64,000 nt of DNA from Rallus limicola. Its lineage: Eukaryota; Chordata; Aves; Gruiformes; Rallidae. A model generated the notes under the pieces. It was not told where the DNA came from and ran no database searches. It saw only the letters and a list, made by a program, of their open reading frames with translations. Shown piece after piece: positions 47,422 to 59,570 of the stretch. Location of the stretch: the NCBI GenBank assembly GCA_022605955.1, contig JAKCOZ010000058.1, positions 2,914,001-2,978,000 on the forward strand, written 5' to 3'. The translations under genes and the position numbers were made by a program. Numbering within the stretch: the stretch's first letter is position 1; each line of letters starts with the position of its first letter.

Positions 47422-50400
47422 TTAAACCGCGGCGGTGCCCCCCCCCCAACACTCCAGGGCTTTGACGGGATGTTGTCGGCCTTTATCGGCGTTTTGAGCG
47501 TGAGGGATGCGGGCGAGCCCCGGGTGGCTTTCGCACGCCTTTTTTTTCCACAATTCTGGGGCAATTTGCTGAAAGCTTATCCCCGTGTCCGCCCCTCCCA
47601 CCCCCGCCCCCTTCCCTTCAATGTGTGAGAAGGGGGGGTTGGGTTTTATTTAAATAAATGAGGGGATGCTGCTCACCCCCACCAGCAGCAAGCGCCTGAA
47701 GCGCCGCAGCCGGACGCGGCCGAGCGCCGGGGCAGCGCCGAGCGTTTCCTGCGGGAATGCTGCTAGGGGAAGAGGCTTTTTCTTCTCCCGACCCGAATGT
47801 CGAAAGAACAGCCCCGGCCCGCTGAGGGTCCGCTGACAAAGGGGGGAGGGGACTGATGGGTGTTGTGTGGTCTCCATCCCCGCGCCGTGCTCAGTGTTGA
47901 CCACGTTTCCAGAAGAAGTCCTATCCTACGCGCGCTCTGCTTGAAAGCAAAAATCTGGTTTGTTTAAGATCTGATAATCGTTCTGCAGCGTTCTGGAAGA
48001 GATCAGTGCTATTTTGGACCCGTCGCTAAAAATCCCTCCCATTATTATTATTACTCGATGCCAAGGCACTGGCAGAGCCGTTCGGGAGTGGCACCTACTT
48101 TTAAAGGGGCAAAGATGACGCTCGAGTTTTGAGATTTCTGTTTTTCAGACTCATGATCCCTGCTTATGTCAGATAATGCTGTCGCCTGCATTTTTGAAGA
48201 AGGCTGTTTGCAGAATTCAATACGCACTTTCACCCTTGTGTGTTTATCTGTTTTCTAGTCTTGATACCTGCAGTCTGTAATAATTACAGTCCCATCCATT
48301 GCTTACTGTGGACTCTTATGACCCCTTTCAGTTATCTCTCAGCAGCATGAGCGTATTTGTTCAAAAAACACCTTTGATAAGGAAATGCCTGCAAGGAACT
48401 TGATGTTTCATCCAGCATAGGTCATTTTTACGGAGGGATGTGGAAGAAACATTCCTTCTTACCTAAAGGCAACACAGATCAGCATCAATCTTTCTTCTTC
48501 CCTTTGAATTAACAAGTTTTATGTCCTTTTACTTCGCACTTTCCTGTAGTGTTCTGCTGAACTCAGACAAGAGCTAAACCCATTTCCTCACTTCCCAATA
48601 TCCAAGGAAAGAAAACAAAACAAAAAAAAGTCCTTTATTGCAATCACTGATTCCAATGTTTGCAGTACTTTGTATAACAAGCTGAACCTTGCTAGATCCA
48701 TACAGGAGCTTGTCAGGAGACACGTTATTGTCTCGACTTTGCACTGAGAGCTACGTTATTTTATTTAGTTTGGTTTGTTTATTAACTTGTATGTATTGGC
48801 TTACTCAGCTCTAGATCATATGATAACAGTTAAGACAGCCTCTGACTCTCACTCAAAACCTGCTCTAACTGTAGATAAGTACTTTTGGAGGCCCAATGGC
48901 ATGGGTGTCTCCAGACAGTCCGAGACACAGGCTTCACTGGCCTCTCTTAAGACTGTATGAGTTAGGACTGCTTCTAAGATTAACCCAAAATTTAACACAA
49001 CAGTCCTGACCCTTTTTTTCTTGAGCAGCAGGTGGTTACAGATTGCTTTGGTTTAGGATGTGGGTTTTTTTTCTTTAATAAAGTTCAGTGGACAGGCACT
49101 TCAATCTCAATAATGTTAATAATACATGTAGCATTAAACACAGCACAAAGGGTGCAAGTATAAAATCTAATAAACACTTCTCTTCCTTGAATAGCTGTAA
49201 GGTTGAGCTCCTCCTCTACATACAGCTCCCACAGACACTTTTGTGGGAGTTTCATGGGGGCAGTGATTCATCCTCTAAGATGGCAGATCTGGGCAACGTT
49301 AACCTAACAGGACCACCCAGCTCCTTCAGTGCCAGCAGATCTAGCTGTGCCAAGTATGTTTGGGTCTCTAGTAAGTCATGTTACATGCCTGTTTTTTTTC
49401 TTGTCTAAAACCCACCATCTGAGTTCTTCCAGTCTTTCCCCTCAAGTTGCTCTAGCTTTAGACACTTAACACTGCCTTTGGCTAGCTCTTCTTCAGTCTC
49501 ATGATTTTTTCCTCCACCCTGACTCCTATACAAAAGTAACTTTTAAGAGCTTTCAAAAATTAAAATAAGTTTGGAAATTGGATCACTGGACAACACTGTT
49601 GCTTGCAATTCAAAATTTCAGAGCTCACCTCCAGGATCCTAGTTATTTACTTCAAGACCCTATTCCTCCTGCTCTGTGATGATACTTTCAGCCAGGAGTT
49701 AGACTGGATACCCATCTACAGATAATTTTTCATTTGTCTTCTTTCACTCTTCTGCTACCTTTATATCAGCACAAAGCTGATAGAAACACAATCAAGTCTG
49801 TTGTAAGCAGTTTCCTCTTTCTATCAAGTATAAACAACAGCACCCAGAAAAAGGCATTAGAGGCCTTTGCCTTTGGCTGGAGCAAGCCTGCAGAGTGGAG
49901 TCAGCTGAGTCATATTGGCTTGCAGCACCCAGGAGAACTTTGTGCCCACCCCATGCTGTGTTGTGCCACAAAGGCTTCCCACATCAGGCATGCGAACAAA
50001 GGGCAATGACACCTCTCTGTATCACAGGCCATTGTCTGATGCATGTTACCTTATGGTGTACAGCATAGGAAAGGACCACAGTGTTCCCTCAAGGCCTTAA
50101 TTCCCTTTTCTCCATGCTGAGATTTTTTTTTCCAGAATCTAGGCATTATTGTTGTCTCATCACCGCACAACCCCACCCTGCACTGGTCACTGGTGCCTCT
50201 CTAGATGAGCTGCCCTATTTTAGAGGCAGGCCAGACACTTCTGCTCTACTTGCAACATCAGCTGTTTAAATTTCACAGCAGTCATAGGCAGGTTCACAAA
50301 GTGGCTCTGCAGCAGCTTGCAAGAACAAAAGGCAAGGCTGCAAAGCATCCTGAACTGCTGCATACACTCACTAGCCAGCCAAATGCCAGGAAAAAAGCAT

Positions 50401-53400
50401 TTGTACAGCCCAGGAGAAGGTAGCAACTGATAGGATTGTATTGTGAAGCATGTCTGGGATGATCAGAAGTAATTGGGCAGTATAATGAATATTTTTTCCT
50501 TTCACTGACAAAGGGTGTTAAAGCTCCACAAGAAGCATGGATGGGCTGGATGTCCCCTATTCAAAGCATAAGAACAATAATCCAGGGGACCTAAGGCTTG
50601 TCTCTGACACAGCAAAGCACAAAGCAGCATCTAAGCAGTAGAAGCTTCTTATGTGTTTCTTCAAGGAATGGGGATAAGGTAGAATTCAGAATTTCAGATT
50701 GGGACAAGTACAAAAATTATTAGCATAGACCTGATCTGCCTGGAACCTTTCACTTGGATCTACCCTCCTGTGACAGCAGCTTTGTCCCATCTCCAGATGA
50801 ATTGCCATTGGTGTGGAATGGCAGGGGAAGGCTTTTTGCGAGGCAGATTCGTGCTTCTTCCTTAGGTGCTTGTGTCTTCAATTGCAGTGAATATTTCTCT
50901 CAGTATGAAGTTGTATCAGCTTTCTCTCTCCTTTAAGCCTTCATTTCACAGAACCTGTTAATTTAAACTGGGTCAAATGCTAACAAGCATGTCAGCATGC
51001 CCTGCCCTTAGGATCTGCCATAAAAGATCAGACTACAGCTCTTTGCCCTACTTCTGCAAGGAGCCAATGCCTGATGCTCAGGTGCTTCAGAGAGGTGGAA
51101 ACCCTCTGCTATTTAAAGATTACATCTCTTCTCCTTGCAGTGATGCTGTTGATTCACTCTTCATTTTCTTCAGCGTTCTTCAATTAATTGGACGCTGCTA
51201 GTGATGGATTGCTCAACTCCTTCACTCGGCTCTACAATTCCCTGTAGAAGATCTTTCACCAGCTGCCAACCCACATTGATTTTTCCACTGAAAGCCTCTT
51301 CTGTATTGCTGTAATATCTATGTGGTCATGAGACCCTGTAGAGTGGAAGAGAGGGAAAGCAACTAAGATGCAATATGAATGTTCATAATGTTCACAAGAA
51401 GAGTTTTCTACTTTTGGCTGATTTTCGGTTGATTAGTTCAGTTCTGAGAGCTACTACATGAGAAGCTAAGCATGAACAGTCAGCTGAAAGAAATGGGATA
51501 AGGATGAACGGACTTTGAGACTGAAATGGAAGTCATTCTGGCACAAAGCAGAGAAGACCATATAGCAGAAGTGGGAAGAAAACCAACAAAATAGAAGATT
51601 TTATAGCAAAGTTCATAAAGAAAGCAATTTTTGTCCTGTGATCTTATGCAAGAAGAGTCATTCAGGCAAAGAACTCATTCAGTACCTCAGCCTTCTCCAC
51701 ATCTGTTGCAGCCAGTTCTTGCTCATTTACCAAAGGGGGTATGCTGTCTTCGGCCTGTCTCTTCTGGCCAATGTACCTGTAAAATATCTTGTTGTTTTTA
51801 ACATCCCTCGCCAAGTTGTCCAAGAGCAGCAGGTAATCTTGTCAAAACACCTTTGGCCTCTGTACAAATGTAATTAGAGTCCCCTGATTTCAATTTCAGA
51901 ACTTCCCTTTGAAACCTTATTCAGTAAGAAGTGCCAGACAGCCTGTATCTACATTACAATGAATTCTAGCACACTTGAAAGCCCAAGGGCATGCTAAAGA
52001 AATCCTATGGATTCTATAGCCAATATTCTACACAAGATCAAGGACAAATGAGAAGTATTTCTTGCAACAAATATACATTGTGAGTTGTTTCCTCATTTAG
52101 CACAGACTGCTGCTTTTCTGCATGCTCTGTTATAATACATCTTCATGTCATTGCAACAGTGTTATTTGATGAACCTAAAAGCAGTTCTTGCAAGTCAAAG
52201 GACTAAAATGTCTGTTTCAATTTTTCTACTAGTGTTTTTACCAGAAGTCTAAACATTTATGTCCAAATGTTCAGCCATATCTCTCTGCCACTTATTCTTC
52301 ATGCTTGGAAACATCACATTGCCTTGAAGTATCCACTGCTTAGGAGACTTAGTACTGACAGATAGACTAGCTTTTCTGCATTGGCTTACTGCACTCCTTG
52401 CTTTAGCTTAGAAATACCGGAAATCAGCTCAGAACTCACATCAAACAGAAGGACAGAGATCAAAGCAATTCACCTCTTCTTGAGGACAGTGTTTCTTGGT
52501 GACTTCCTTGCAAACCAATAGCCACAACTTATTTAACCCTGGATCCATGCTGGGCAATTCCAGCAGCTCCCATCCGGCAGGGAGGTGGGAGCTTTTGACA
52601 CTGTCTTATGTGTCAAAGGGCTATCTCAGGACCTCTCTCCAAGCCAAAGTGCTAGAACACCTTCTAGGAAATCCCAGCAAACAGTTTTTCCCAGGCTAAA
52701 CAAGAGCCACCAGTTTCCTGTCACTGAGCAGTACCAGGAAGGGTGAAGGCAATAGAACAGCAGCAGTCTCTGATGCCAGGCCCAGCAAGAGGAACAAAGC
52801 CAGGAATGCAGCCCCGGGCTGGCCATGGGGAGGGGGATGTCTTGGTGGAGCTCATGACAAGCAGGGCAGTGCTGTAGGGTGCTGGAGACCATCCACGCTG
52901 TGACATGACTGGGGCAGAGACTGACAGTCCCAGGGATGCTGAAATGGGGTCCTGAGCTGTGGGCAGAGTTGGGGGTAGGGAGAAGCCTCAGGAGGTAGTC
53001 AGGGCCAGCAAGACCCATTAGTGCCCTCAAGGCCCAACACCCAGAACATGCAGCAGAGAGAGGCTGATTTTGTTGTGGAAGTGCACAGCTTCTTGTTTGG
53101 AAGATGACAGAGCCTGTCTGCTCTGTTATCCTTGGGCCATTTATTCAGACTGAGGATTAACCTGCCTACAAATGCTCCTGCCCTGGCTCCCCCAGAGCCA
53201 GTTCACAGTGCTGCAAAGAGCTGCGCTGCAGGGTCCCAGCCACACTGCAGCTTCCATTCAAGCTGGCTACAGCTGCTTGCACAAAGCCTGATGCCTGCGC
53301 TGACAAAACCTAAGATGCAAGATCACATAGCGCAGGGTTGGGAGTCTGTTTGGCTGCCTTTGCTATTAGAAGCCCTGAGGCTGTGACAAGGGGGCATCCA

Positions 53401-54314
53401 CATGGCTCTGCATGCAATCTGCTCAGCATTGTGGATTGTCCAGCTGGAAGACAGTGCACTCCCACCAAGCCACTCACCATTTCCTATGCTGTGGTGAATG
53501 AACTATGTTGCCAGTGCACAGCACCAGTTTGGAGAAGTTTGAAACACACAAAGACATTATATATGTCAGTTTAAGTTGCTCTGTAAGCAAATCCCATAGA
53601 ACTCATCATCCATGTATTTGAAACACATTGACACAAAAGCACTAGAGTTGCCAGTATCCTAAAGAAGAGGTGTGCCCAATACCCCTTTGGAGGGTGTGGT
53701 GTATAAGCATGGATGAGAAAGGGAGCTAAACTAACACTTTATATCATACCACTGCAAATTGCTAAGAGGTCCAAAGAAGGAGTCCTTTTCCATCCCCTTG
53801 TGACCTTCTCATGCTTCCATGTGCATAAATCATAGCTATTCTGTCCTTGGCCACATTGAATTAAGCTCTAGCCTGTTCATCAGATGAAGGACCTTACTGG
53901 TGTTGCATGGGAGCTGTGTTTCCACTCCTCTGAGCATCCTTGCAGTGGTATAACTTGTTTTCCATGTTCTCTGGGCACTAATGAAAAATAATGAAAAGCA
54001 GAGGTCCTGACATAGCACAAGTCTGACTCACAATTAAGTTGTTTGAGGACCTGGAAATCCTTCCAAGGTGCAGCAGCAAACATCAGGAGTTGTGTTAGAT
54101 CAGGTCTTTGGCAAACAGCTTGTTCTAGGAGTGTAGGCACCACCTGTCTGTCTCAGATCTCCATCCTTTGCTTTGACCCCAGACAAATGTTTGACAGACT
54201 ACCACATGGAAAGCAAAAGGAAGAGTTTGACTGGTGCCAGGCTCTGCCCACCAGTGGGAAACTACTAAATTTGATTTGCAAAGTTAGCCAGATGCTGTGA
54301 ACTGATTCAGGTCT

Positions 54315-54349
54315 GATAAGGTAAGAAAACTTGATTTTCTTACCTTATC
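54315..54349. repeat. Perfect 15-bp inverted repeat, 5-base loop
   Basis: GATAAGGTAAGAAAA at 54315-54329 is followed by the loop CTTGA and then the exact reverse complement at 54335-54349. Confidence 0.98.
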
Positions 54350-54401
54350 CCTGGCACCAATGGCTGTAAGCATGATCCTTAAAATCAGATGCCCAAACAT
54401 A

Positions 54402-54430
54402 CATAAATAAGGCTTCATGCCTTATTTATG
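54402..54430. repeat. Perfect 12-bp inverted repeat, 5-base loop
   Basis: CATAAATAAGGC at 54402-54413, loop TTCAT, exact reverse complement at 54419-54430. It lies only 52 bases from the preceding hairpin. Confidence 0.98.
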
Positions 54431-57400
54431 GAGCAAACTGGAGCAACTGCTCTGCCTGGAGAGAAGGAATTAGTCATAGGTTTAAACACATCAGGAATGA
54501 ACACAGCCCACCTGGCAACAAAGAGAGCTAAGCTTGGGAAGCATCACTTGTGTTAGGCCCCCAACCTGTCATCCTATTCTCATGCTCCATGCTAAATGTT
54601 GGTTTAACTCTGTGGCTTAACATTGTTTCTGCCTGTCTAGGAAAAACTAAGGTCTAATAAGTATACTGAAGACATGAACCTCATGTTTTGCCTTTGGTAC
54701 ATGGTGGGGACGTGGTACAAAGCTGTGCAGGAAGGCAGGCAGGATGAGTTTTCCTGACATAGGAAGTTAGGAGGGATGAGGACATGGATAATGTCATTGT
54801 TTCATTCATCAAAACTTAGGCACCATACTGCCTAAGTAGCCCCTTTTCCTGGCTGCCCATTTTCACTCAGTTTCCATCACCTTCCCCTCTCAGGACTTTG
54901 CAGGAAATTGAAGAAACCCACCCCACCAGCTACAACCAAATCAACAACAACAAGAAAAACCCAAATAAATGCTTCAACACTAGGCACAGACATTGCTCAG
55001 CTCTATTTATGGACTTTCCTTCTTGCCTCTACTGCTTTGTCTCACCTTGGCTTGGCTTGAGAGCTGGCCTAGACCTTGGGGGCACACAAAACCTTCCTGC
55101 AGACTGCTGTGACCCCAAATTGCTGGCCACCAAAGAACATTGGCAACTAGAAAGTTATTACAGATGACCACAGTAGCATCACAAGAGTACAACAGAGATA
55201 ATTTGTGGAAGATCAAAGGTAGCTACAAAGAAAGCCCACTGCAAACTTCCTCCCCTCCACTACCAGCATACACTTGCAGCTGTATCAACCAGATGCGGTG
55301 GTGCCAATGTGAAGGCTGCTCCCTCTTAGTTGCTTCCTGTGCTGCAAATTTCTTGCCCTGCAACTAAAACCACCAGAGCACCTGTTTTTAGAGGACACAT
55401 CACTAGACACATTCATCAGCCTGAGCTGATTTCTGTTTAATTGTCTCCTACAGTGAGGTTTCACTCATGCTAGCTTATTGTCACAAAATACTGCTGGGAC
55501 CTGAAACTTAGGAGCCCAAGTATCATTATTTTGGCAGATAAAGGTGAGACAAAATCCCAGTATTTCAAGGAGAATCCAGCTATTGAAAAACAAGGCTTGA
55601 AAACATGTATTCTCTAGTCTTAACATCCAAACAAGACCCACAAACAAGCACAAGCCATCAGACTCCGTGTGAGTTTCCAGACTTTGCTCTACAGAAATGC
55701 TCTCATGTCTGATTGTGCATTAACATGAGCAACCAGCTAAGACCAAAAACTACACATATAAACAAAGTCAAGAATAATTTCAGAAATTACAATTTTCAAC
55801 TTCTTGGCCTTACCATCATGACTTTTCATAGAGAAACAATTCAATCTGCATTGGCATAAGGGTCAGATTAATAGAGCTTCTCCTCATTTCATCCCTCCAA
55901 TCCCCTGCACATTACAAATTCCCCTTCTTCCACCCCCTACCAGAAAGTATGTGACGCCTTCATTTCTGCCAGCTGCTGCTCCTTCCTAAACTAATGCAGC
56001 TGGCAAGGCAAAAGAGAATGGTAATCCTATGAAAAACACATCTAAAGCTTTTGGGATGTATTACAGGTAATGTGTTCTTTTTGTTATGTTAAGATATCTA
56101 TTCTTCAACTGTTAAAGATGTACTGTAATTCTGACATGAGTAGGTGTGGACTGTAGTTGAAAGCACAACATACTAATTGGATTGCCTCTCCCTTACCTAC
56201 CTTGAACTCTCATCTTCTATTTTAGCTATGAGCTAGTGCACCAGGCTACATCTTTATAATGACTTGCTTCCACAGTCTCTGGGTAACCACACATTGGTCC
56301 TGATGTGCAGAGCCCCTGGCTGTTATGTTGAGTTGTTGGGATGTGTTTTACAAATCAACAGCACTCTGAATTCATCCATCTTCCCTTCTGCAAATTTGCA
56401 CAGAGGCCTTTTCGCTGCAGCACACTGTGGCAGCTGGCCTTGCAAAAAAAACCCAACAAATCAACAGAGTTCTGGAAATTGGGGCTTTAGCAATTAGAAG
56501 CAAAGGACGGAACTCTGGTAAGAGTCTGGCTGCTGAACCACAGGATTACCTTCCTTTGGGTTTAACATTTGCATCGCTGAAGGTTCATGAGTTGAGGGCT
56601 GGTTAATGTGCAGGAAGCTGCTCTCTGTCTTCCCCTTCTCTCTGTCCTTGTGTGTCTGTTTCTTTGTTGTTAATTGACTCAAACAAGATTTACCCAAGAC
56701 CTGGGCAGTTGTATCACCAGTCAGTAATCCTCTAATTCCCTTAGACATGCAGGAATCCCTTGTGTGCTAGTCTACAGCTGCTCTTTCCAAGTGTTGCACT
56801 CCTCCATGATACACCAAATCGATGGTATCTTGAGATCAGACATCCTTGTCCTCAGAGCAAATTCCAGCACAGTCATGGTAGTTGGCTGTGCAGTATGCTG
56901 TACATTGGAGCAGCAGAAATTCTCAAAGTGTTACCATCTAAAGCAAAAAGAAATTAAACTTCTTTTTTTCATCACAGAGGCCAAGCTTTGAAACTTTGCT
57001 GAAGTAATCAGCACAAAGCACGTCTGGAAGTCTGAGCGGTTTTCCCAGCCTTTCACAAGCATGTGACAGCTGTCATTGGTATCAGAGCTTTCTTACGTCA
57101 TGCCAGGAGTCTGCACAATAATAATTAAATATCTGTAGTTAAATAAGAAAGAATGGATTTCCAGCTTTAACATCCCAAGTGATGTTACTTGGAAGCAAGG
57201 ACTTCACCCCTTCCTTTTCACCTAAGCAAGCCCTGAGCTGGGAGCAGCCAGGGAACTTTTTCTTTTAACTGCTTCAGCTTGATGTCTGTCTGTATTAGAA
57301 ACAGTGACTTCACCGAGGTTCACATCACAAGTAGTATCATGTATCAGGAGTTCAGAAAAACTAGACCTGAGAAGTTACTTGTTAAAACACCCAGTCAAAG

Positions 57401-58899
57401 AGGCTGAAGATCCAAGTGAAAAAAAGCTTTCCTGTCAGAGTTCTCTAAGAACCTGCTCAGGCATAAAAAAAAATGTGTATCATCACCTGTCAGTATGCTT
57501 AAAGCTGTTACGATCTCTTATGTGGCAATCTCTGCTGATGTTGAAAATTATTTTCCTGTTCCATTACCTACTTTTTATTCCTATCATGGTAGCGAATATC
57601 TAGAAGGCACAAAGACCTGAGTTCTGAACTACAGAACGTTTATGCAGTGTTGGAAATGGTCCCCAGCTTAATGTGTTTGTGGACTTGAGGCTCCTTCTTG
57701 TGGCAGGTGGACACTAGCTTCTGTTAGGGTCCTGGCCTCCTGCCAGTGCATTGCCTCCATGTTGACTTCTCAGCAGACCTCTATGGAGGAGCCAGCTTCT
57801 CTTGGGACACTGGGGATCCCCCACGTTTAAAGAAACGGTCCTGCTTCTATAAGCTGCTTTCACAGCGTGGTGAGCACACTTTAACTGTACTTAGGCAGTG
57901 GATCACTAGATGGCCTCATAACCGCAGCAGTTTTGGCAGATCCAGGCTCAGGGTGCATAACTGCCAGTTTTACCTTTAAAAACCTGGCACCCGAAGCACT
58001 AGACTTATGATCATTGCTTCAGGCAATGAACACGAGCCTTTAGAAAATGCAGCATGTGAAATTTGGGACACTGTCCCCTAGGGAAGCCAGAAAAACGCAC
58101 TTTTGTCACTCTTGTTGTCAGAAGCTGCTCCCTGGCTCCTGGCAGGTGGGATAGAAGATGACCTGGTGGGAGTTGTTGGAGAGCAGCTAATCCATGCAAC
58201 AAAACCGGTCCCTTCAGAAAGGATGGCTGTGGGATTGAAGTAGTGGACCAGGCAGCCGGGAATCCAGGAACCACTTTCAGCCCTAGATCAGGCCCACCTG
58301 CAGGATCACTCCTTGGAAGATAACAGCTGGGGAAGAGGGGAGATGCAAGAGGGTTTGGTTTTTGATCCAGCCCTGGTGAAAATGGACGTGGTGGCCTCAG
58401 AGGAACCACCACTGTCTCTTGGTTCTGAAACAGTGACAGCAGAGCTGTGCCTTTGTGAGTAACAACAACAAAATAGTGCTTCAAGGGAAGATCCCTCCTC
58501 ATGTCCACACTGGAGCATTTGGGGAGAAGCAATGGGACCTGCAGAGCAGCAGAAATATCAACAGGATGGATGGATCATGGAGAAGAGGAATGCACAGAGG
58601 GGAGGACAAGTTCAGCTTACTGGAGGAACAACCTAGCCGTGGAGCACTGGCTGGTTCATCCATGGGCAGTACTGTCCATAGCTGTTGCTGTAACAGAGAC
58701 GTTGGGAAACCTTGGCTGGGCCATGCCACATTTGACAGTGGCCTTGATCTGATGTGCAAAGGAAGAAAAAATAACCCAAAACTTATTTTCACAGCTATTA
58801 AATGTGTTATTGCTCCTTTTATCATGTGAGTTTTTATTAACATTTTGGAAGACAGAGATAACTTAGATTGATGCAAGTCCTTTAAATAAAAAAATCATT

Positions 58900-59570
58900 A
58901 AATGATGGGGGAAGCAGAGCAAGCCCCTGACGCTGACCTGGATTTACAGAGGGAGAGGGACAGGCCCAGGACGCTGCCCCGAAGCACTGCGGCAAAAAAC
59001 CCCACCAAACCCCAAGCACCGGCCACGCTGCCGAGACAGGACCCGGGTCACACTCTCCTCGGATCACACTCTCTCCTCGGCGTTGCCGCTTTAAGGGCGG
59101 GAGGGGACCTCGGCCTTTCCCGCCCGGCCCGGCCCCTCGCGTAGCGGGGCGGAGCGAAGCGGCGGCTGGGACCAGCAGGTGGGTGTGGGCCGGGCGCGCC
59201 CTGGCCCCGGTCCTATCCTGGCGGGGGGTGGTGCGGTCGTGTGGGGGCGGGTGTCCGGACCGGGCTCGGCCCGGCGGAGTGGCGGACGGAGTAGCTAGGT
59301 GAGGCTGGGCCTGCGCGGGGTGGGACGGCACAGACAGTGGTGCCGGTGCGGGCCTTACCCTTGCCGGTGCGCTGCTAGGACTGTCCGTAACCCCTAGAGG
59401 CTCAGCGGCCGCTTGGCAGATGGGTACCCACCCCGAGGTGACAAACCGGGGGTGTTTGATGGACGCGGTGGCTGCCGTAGGGCGCAGGCCAGTCGCTCGG
59501 GGCCGGAAGGCTGGGTGACAGGGTGCGATCCGCCTCCCCGCTGGACCGGGCAGCCTTTGGCCATGGTGAG
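58900..59570. promoter_or_regulatory. ETFBKMT: CpG island, promoter region of ETFBKMT
   Basis: A dense run of CG dinucleotides with GC boxes such as GGGCGGGAGGGG at about 59094 and GGGGCGG at about 59144, set between AT-rich flanks. It lies about 2.8 kb upstream of the first ETFBKMT coding exon, on the correct side for its promoter. No TATA box is apparent. A tandem 'tcacactctcctcgg' motif occurs at about 59048-59080. Confidence 0.75.
59100..59178 (+). other. ETFBKMT: Candidate non-coding exon 1 of ETFBKMT
   Basis: Within the CpG island, ACCAGCAG followed by GTGGGT gives a good donor at 59179. A second strong donor, TAG followed by GTGAGG, is at 59299, and another, ATG followed by GTGAGC, at 59566. 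Any of these could join to the acceptor at 61916. The exon start is not determinable. The 59178 end is my preferred choice only because it is the first strong donor after the GC boxes. Confidence 0.4.

Larger units (their letters stand above)
46650..47950. promoter_or_regulatory. DENND5B: CpG island and promoter of DENND5B
   Basis: Base composition switches sharply from AT-rich to CG-dense at about 46.65 kb. It stays so through about 47.45 kb, with a second CG-rich patch at 47.68-47.95 kb. On the minus strand it holds the start codon at 47145, a likely 5' UTR upstream of it, and GC boxes. A 19-base unit containing GAGGGGCGGG is repeated exactly at 47349-47367 and 47368-47386, giving two Sp1-type sites. 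No convincing TATA box is placed for the gene, as expected for a CpG-island promoter. The precise transcription start cannot be read from sequence. Confidence 0.85.
47951..58880. other. Intergenic region between two divergent promoters
   Basis: About 11 kb with no supportable gene. Base composition is mixed: AT-rich for most of its length with a GC-richer patch at about 52.74-53.04 kb whose open frames show no family likeness. Two perfect hairpins lie at 54315-54349 and 54402-54430. No CR1 or LTR end was recognised here, in contrast to the DENND5B intron. Confidence 0.55.

Noticed and set aside
46677..47628. Long GC-rich plus-strand frames over the DENND5B exon
   Set aside because: Stop-poor because of CG richness. 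The minus-strand DENND5B reading explains the conserved sequence.
52626..53030. 134-codon minus-strand frame in a GC-richer patch
   Set aside because: No recognisable domain, no splice context supporting an exon, and composition-driven openness.
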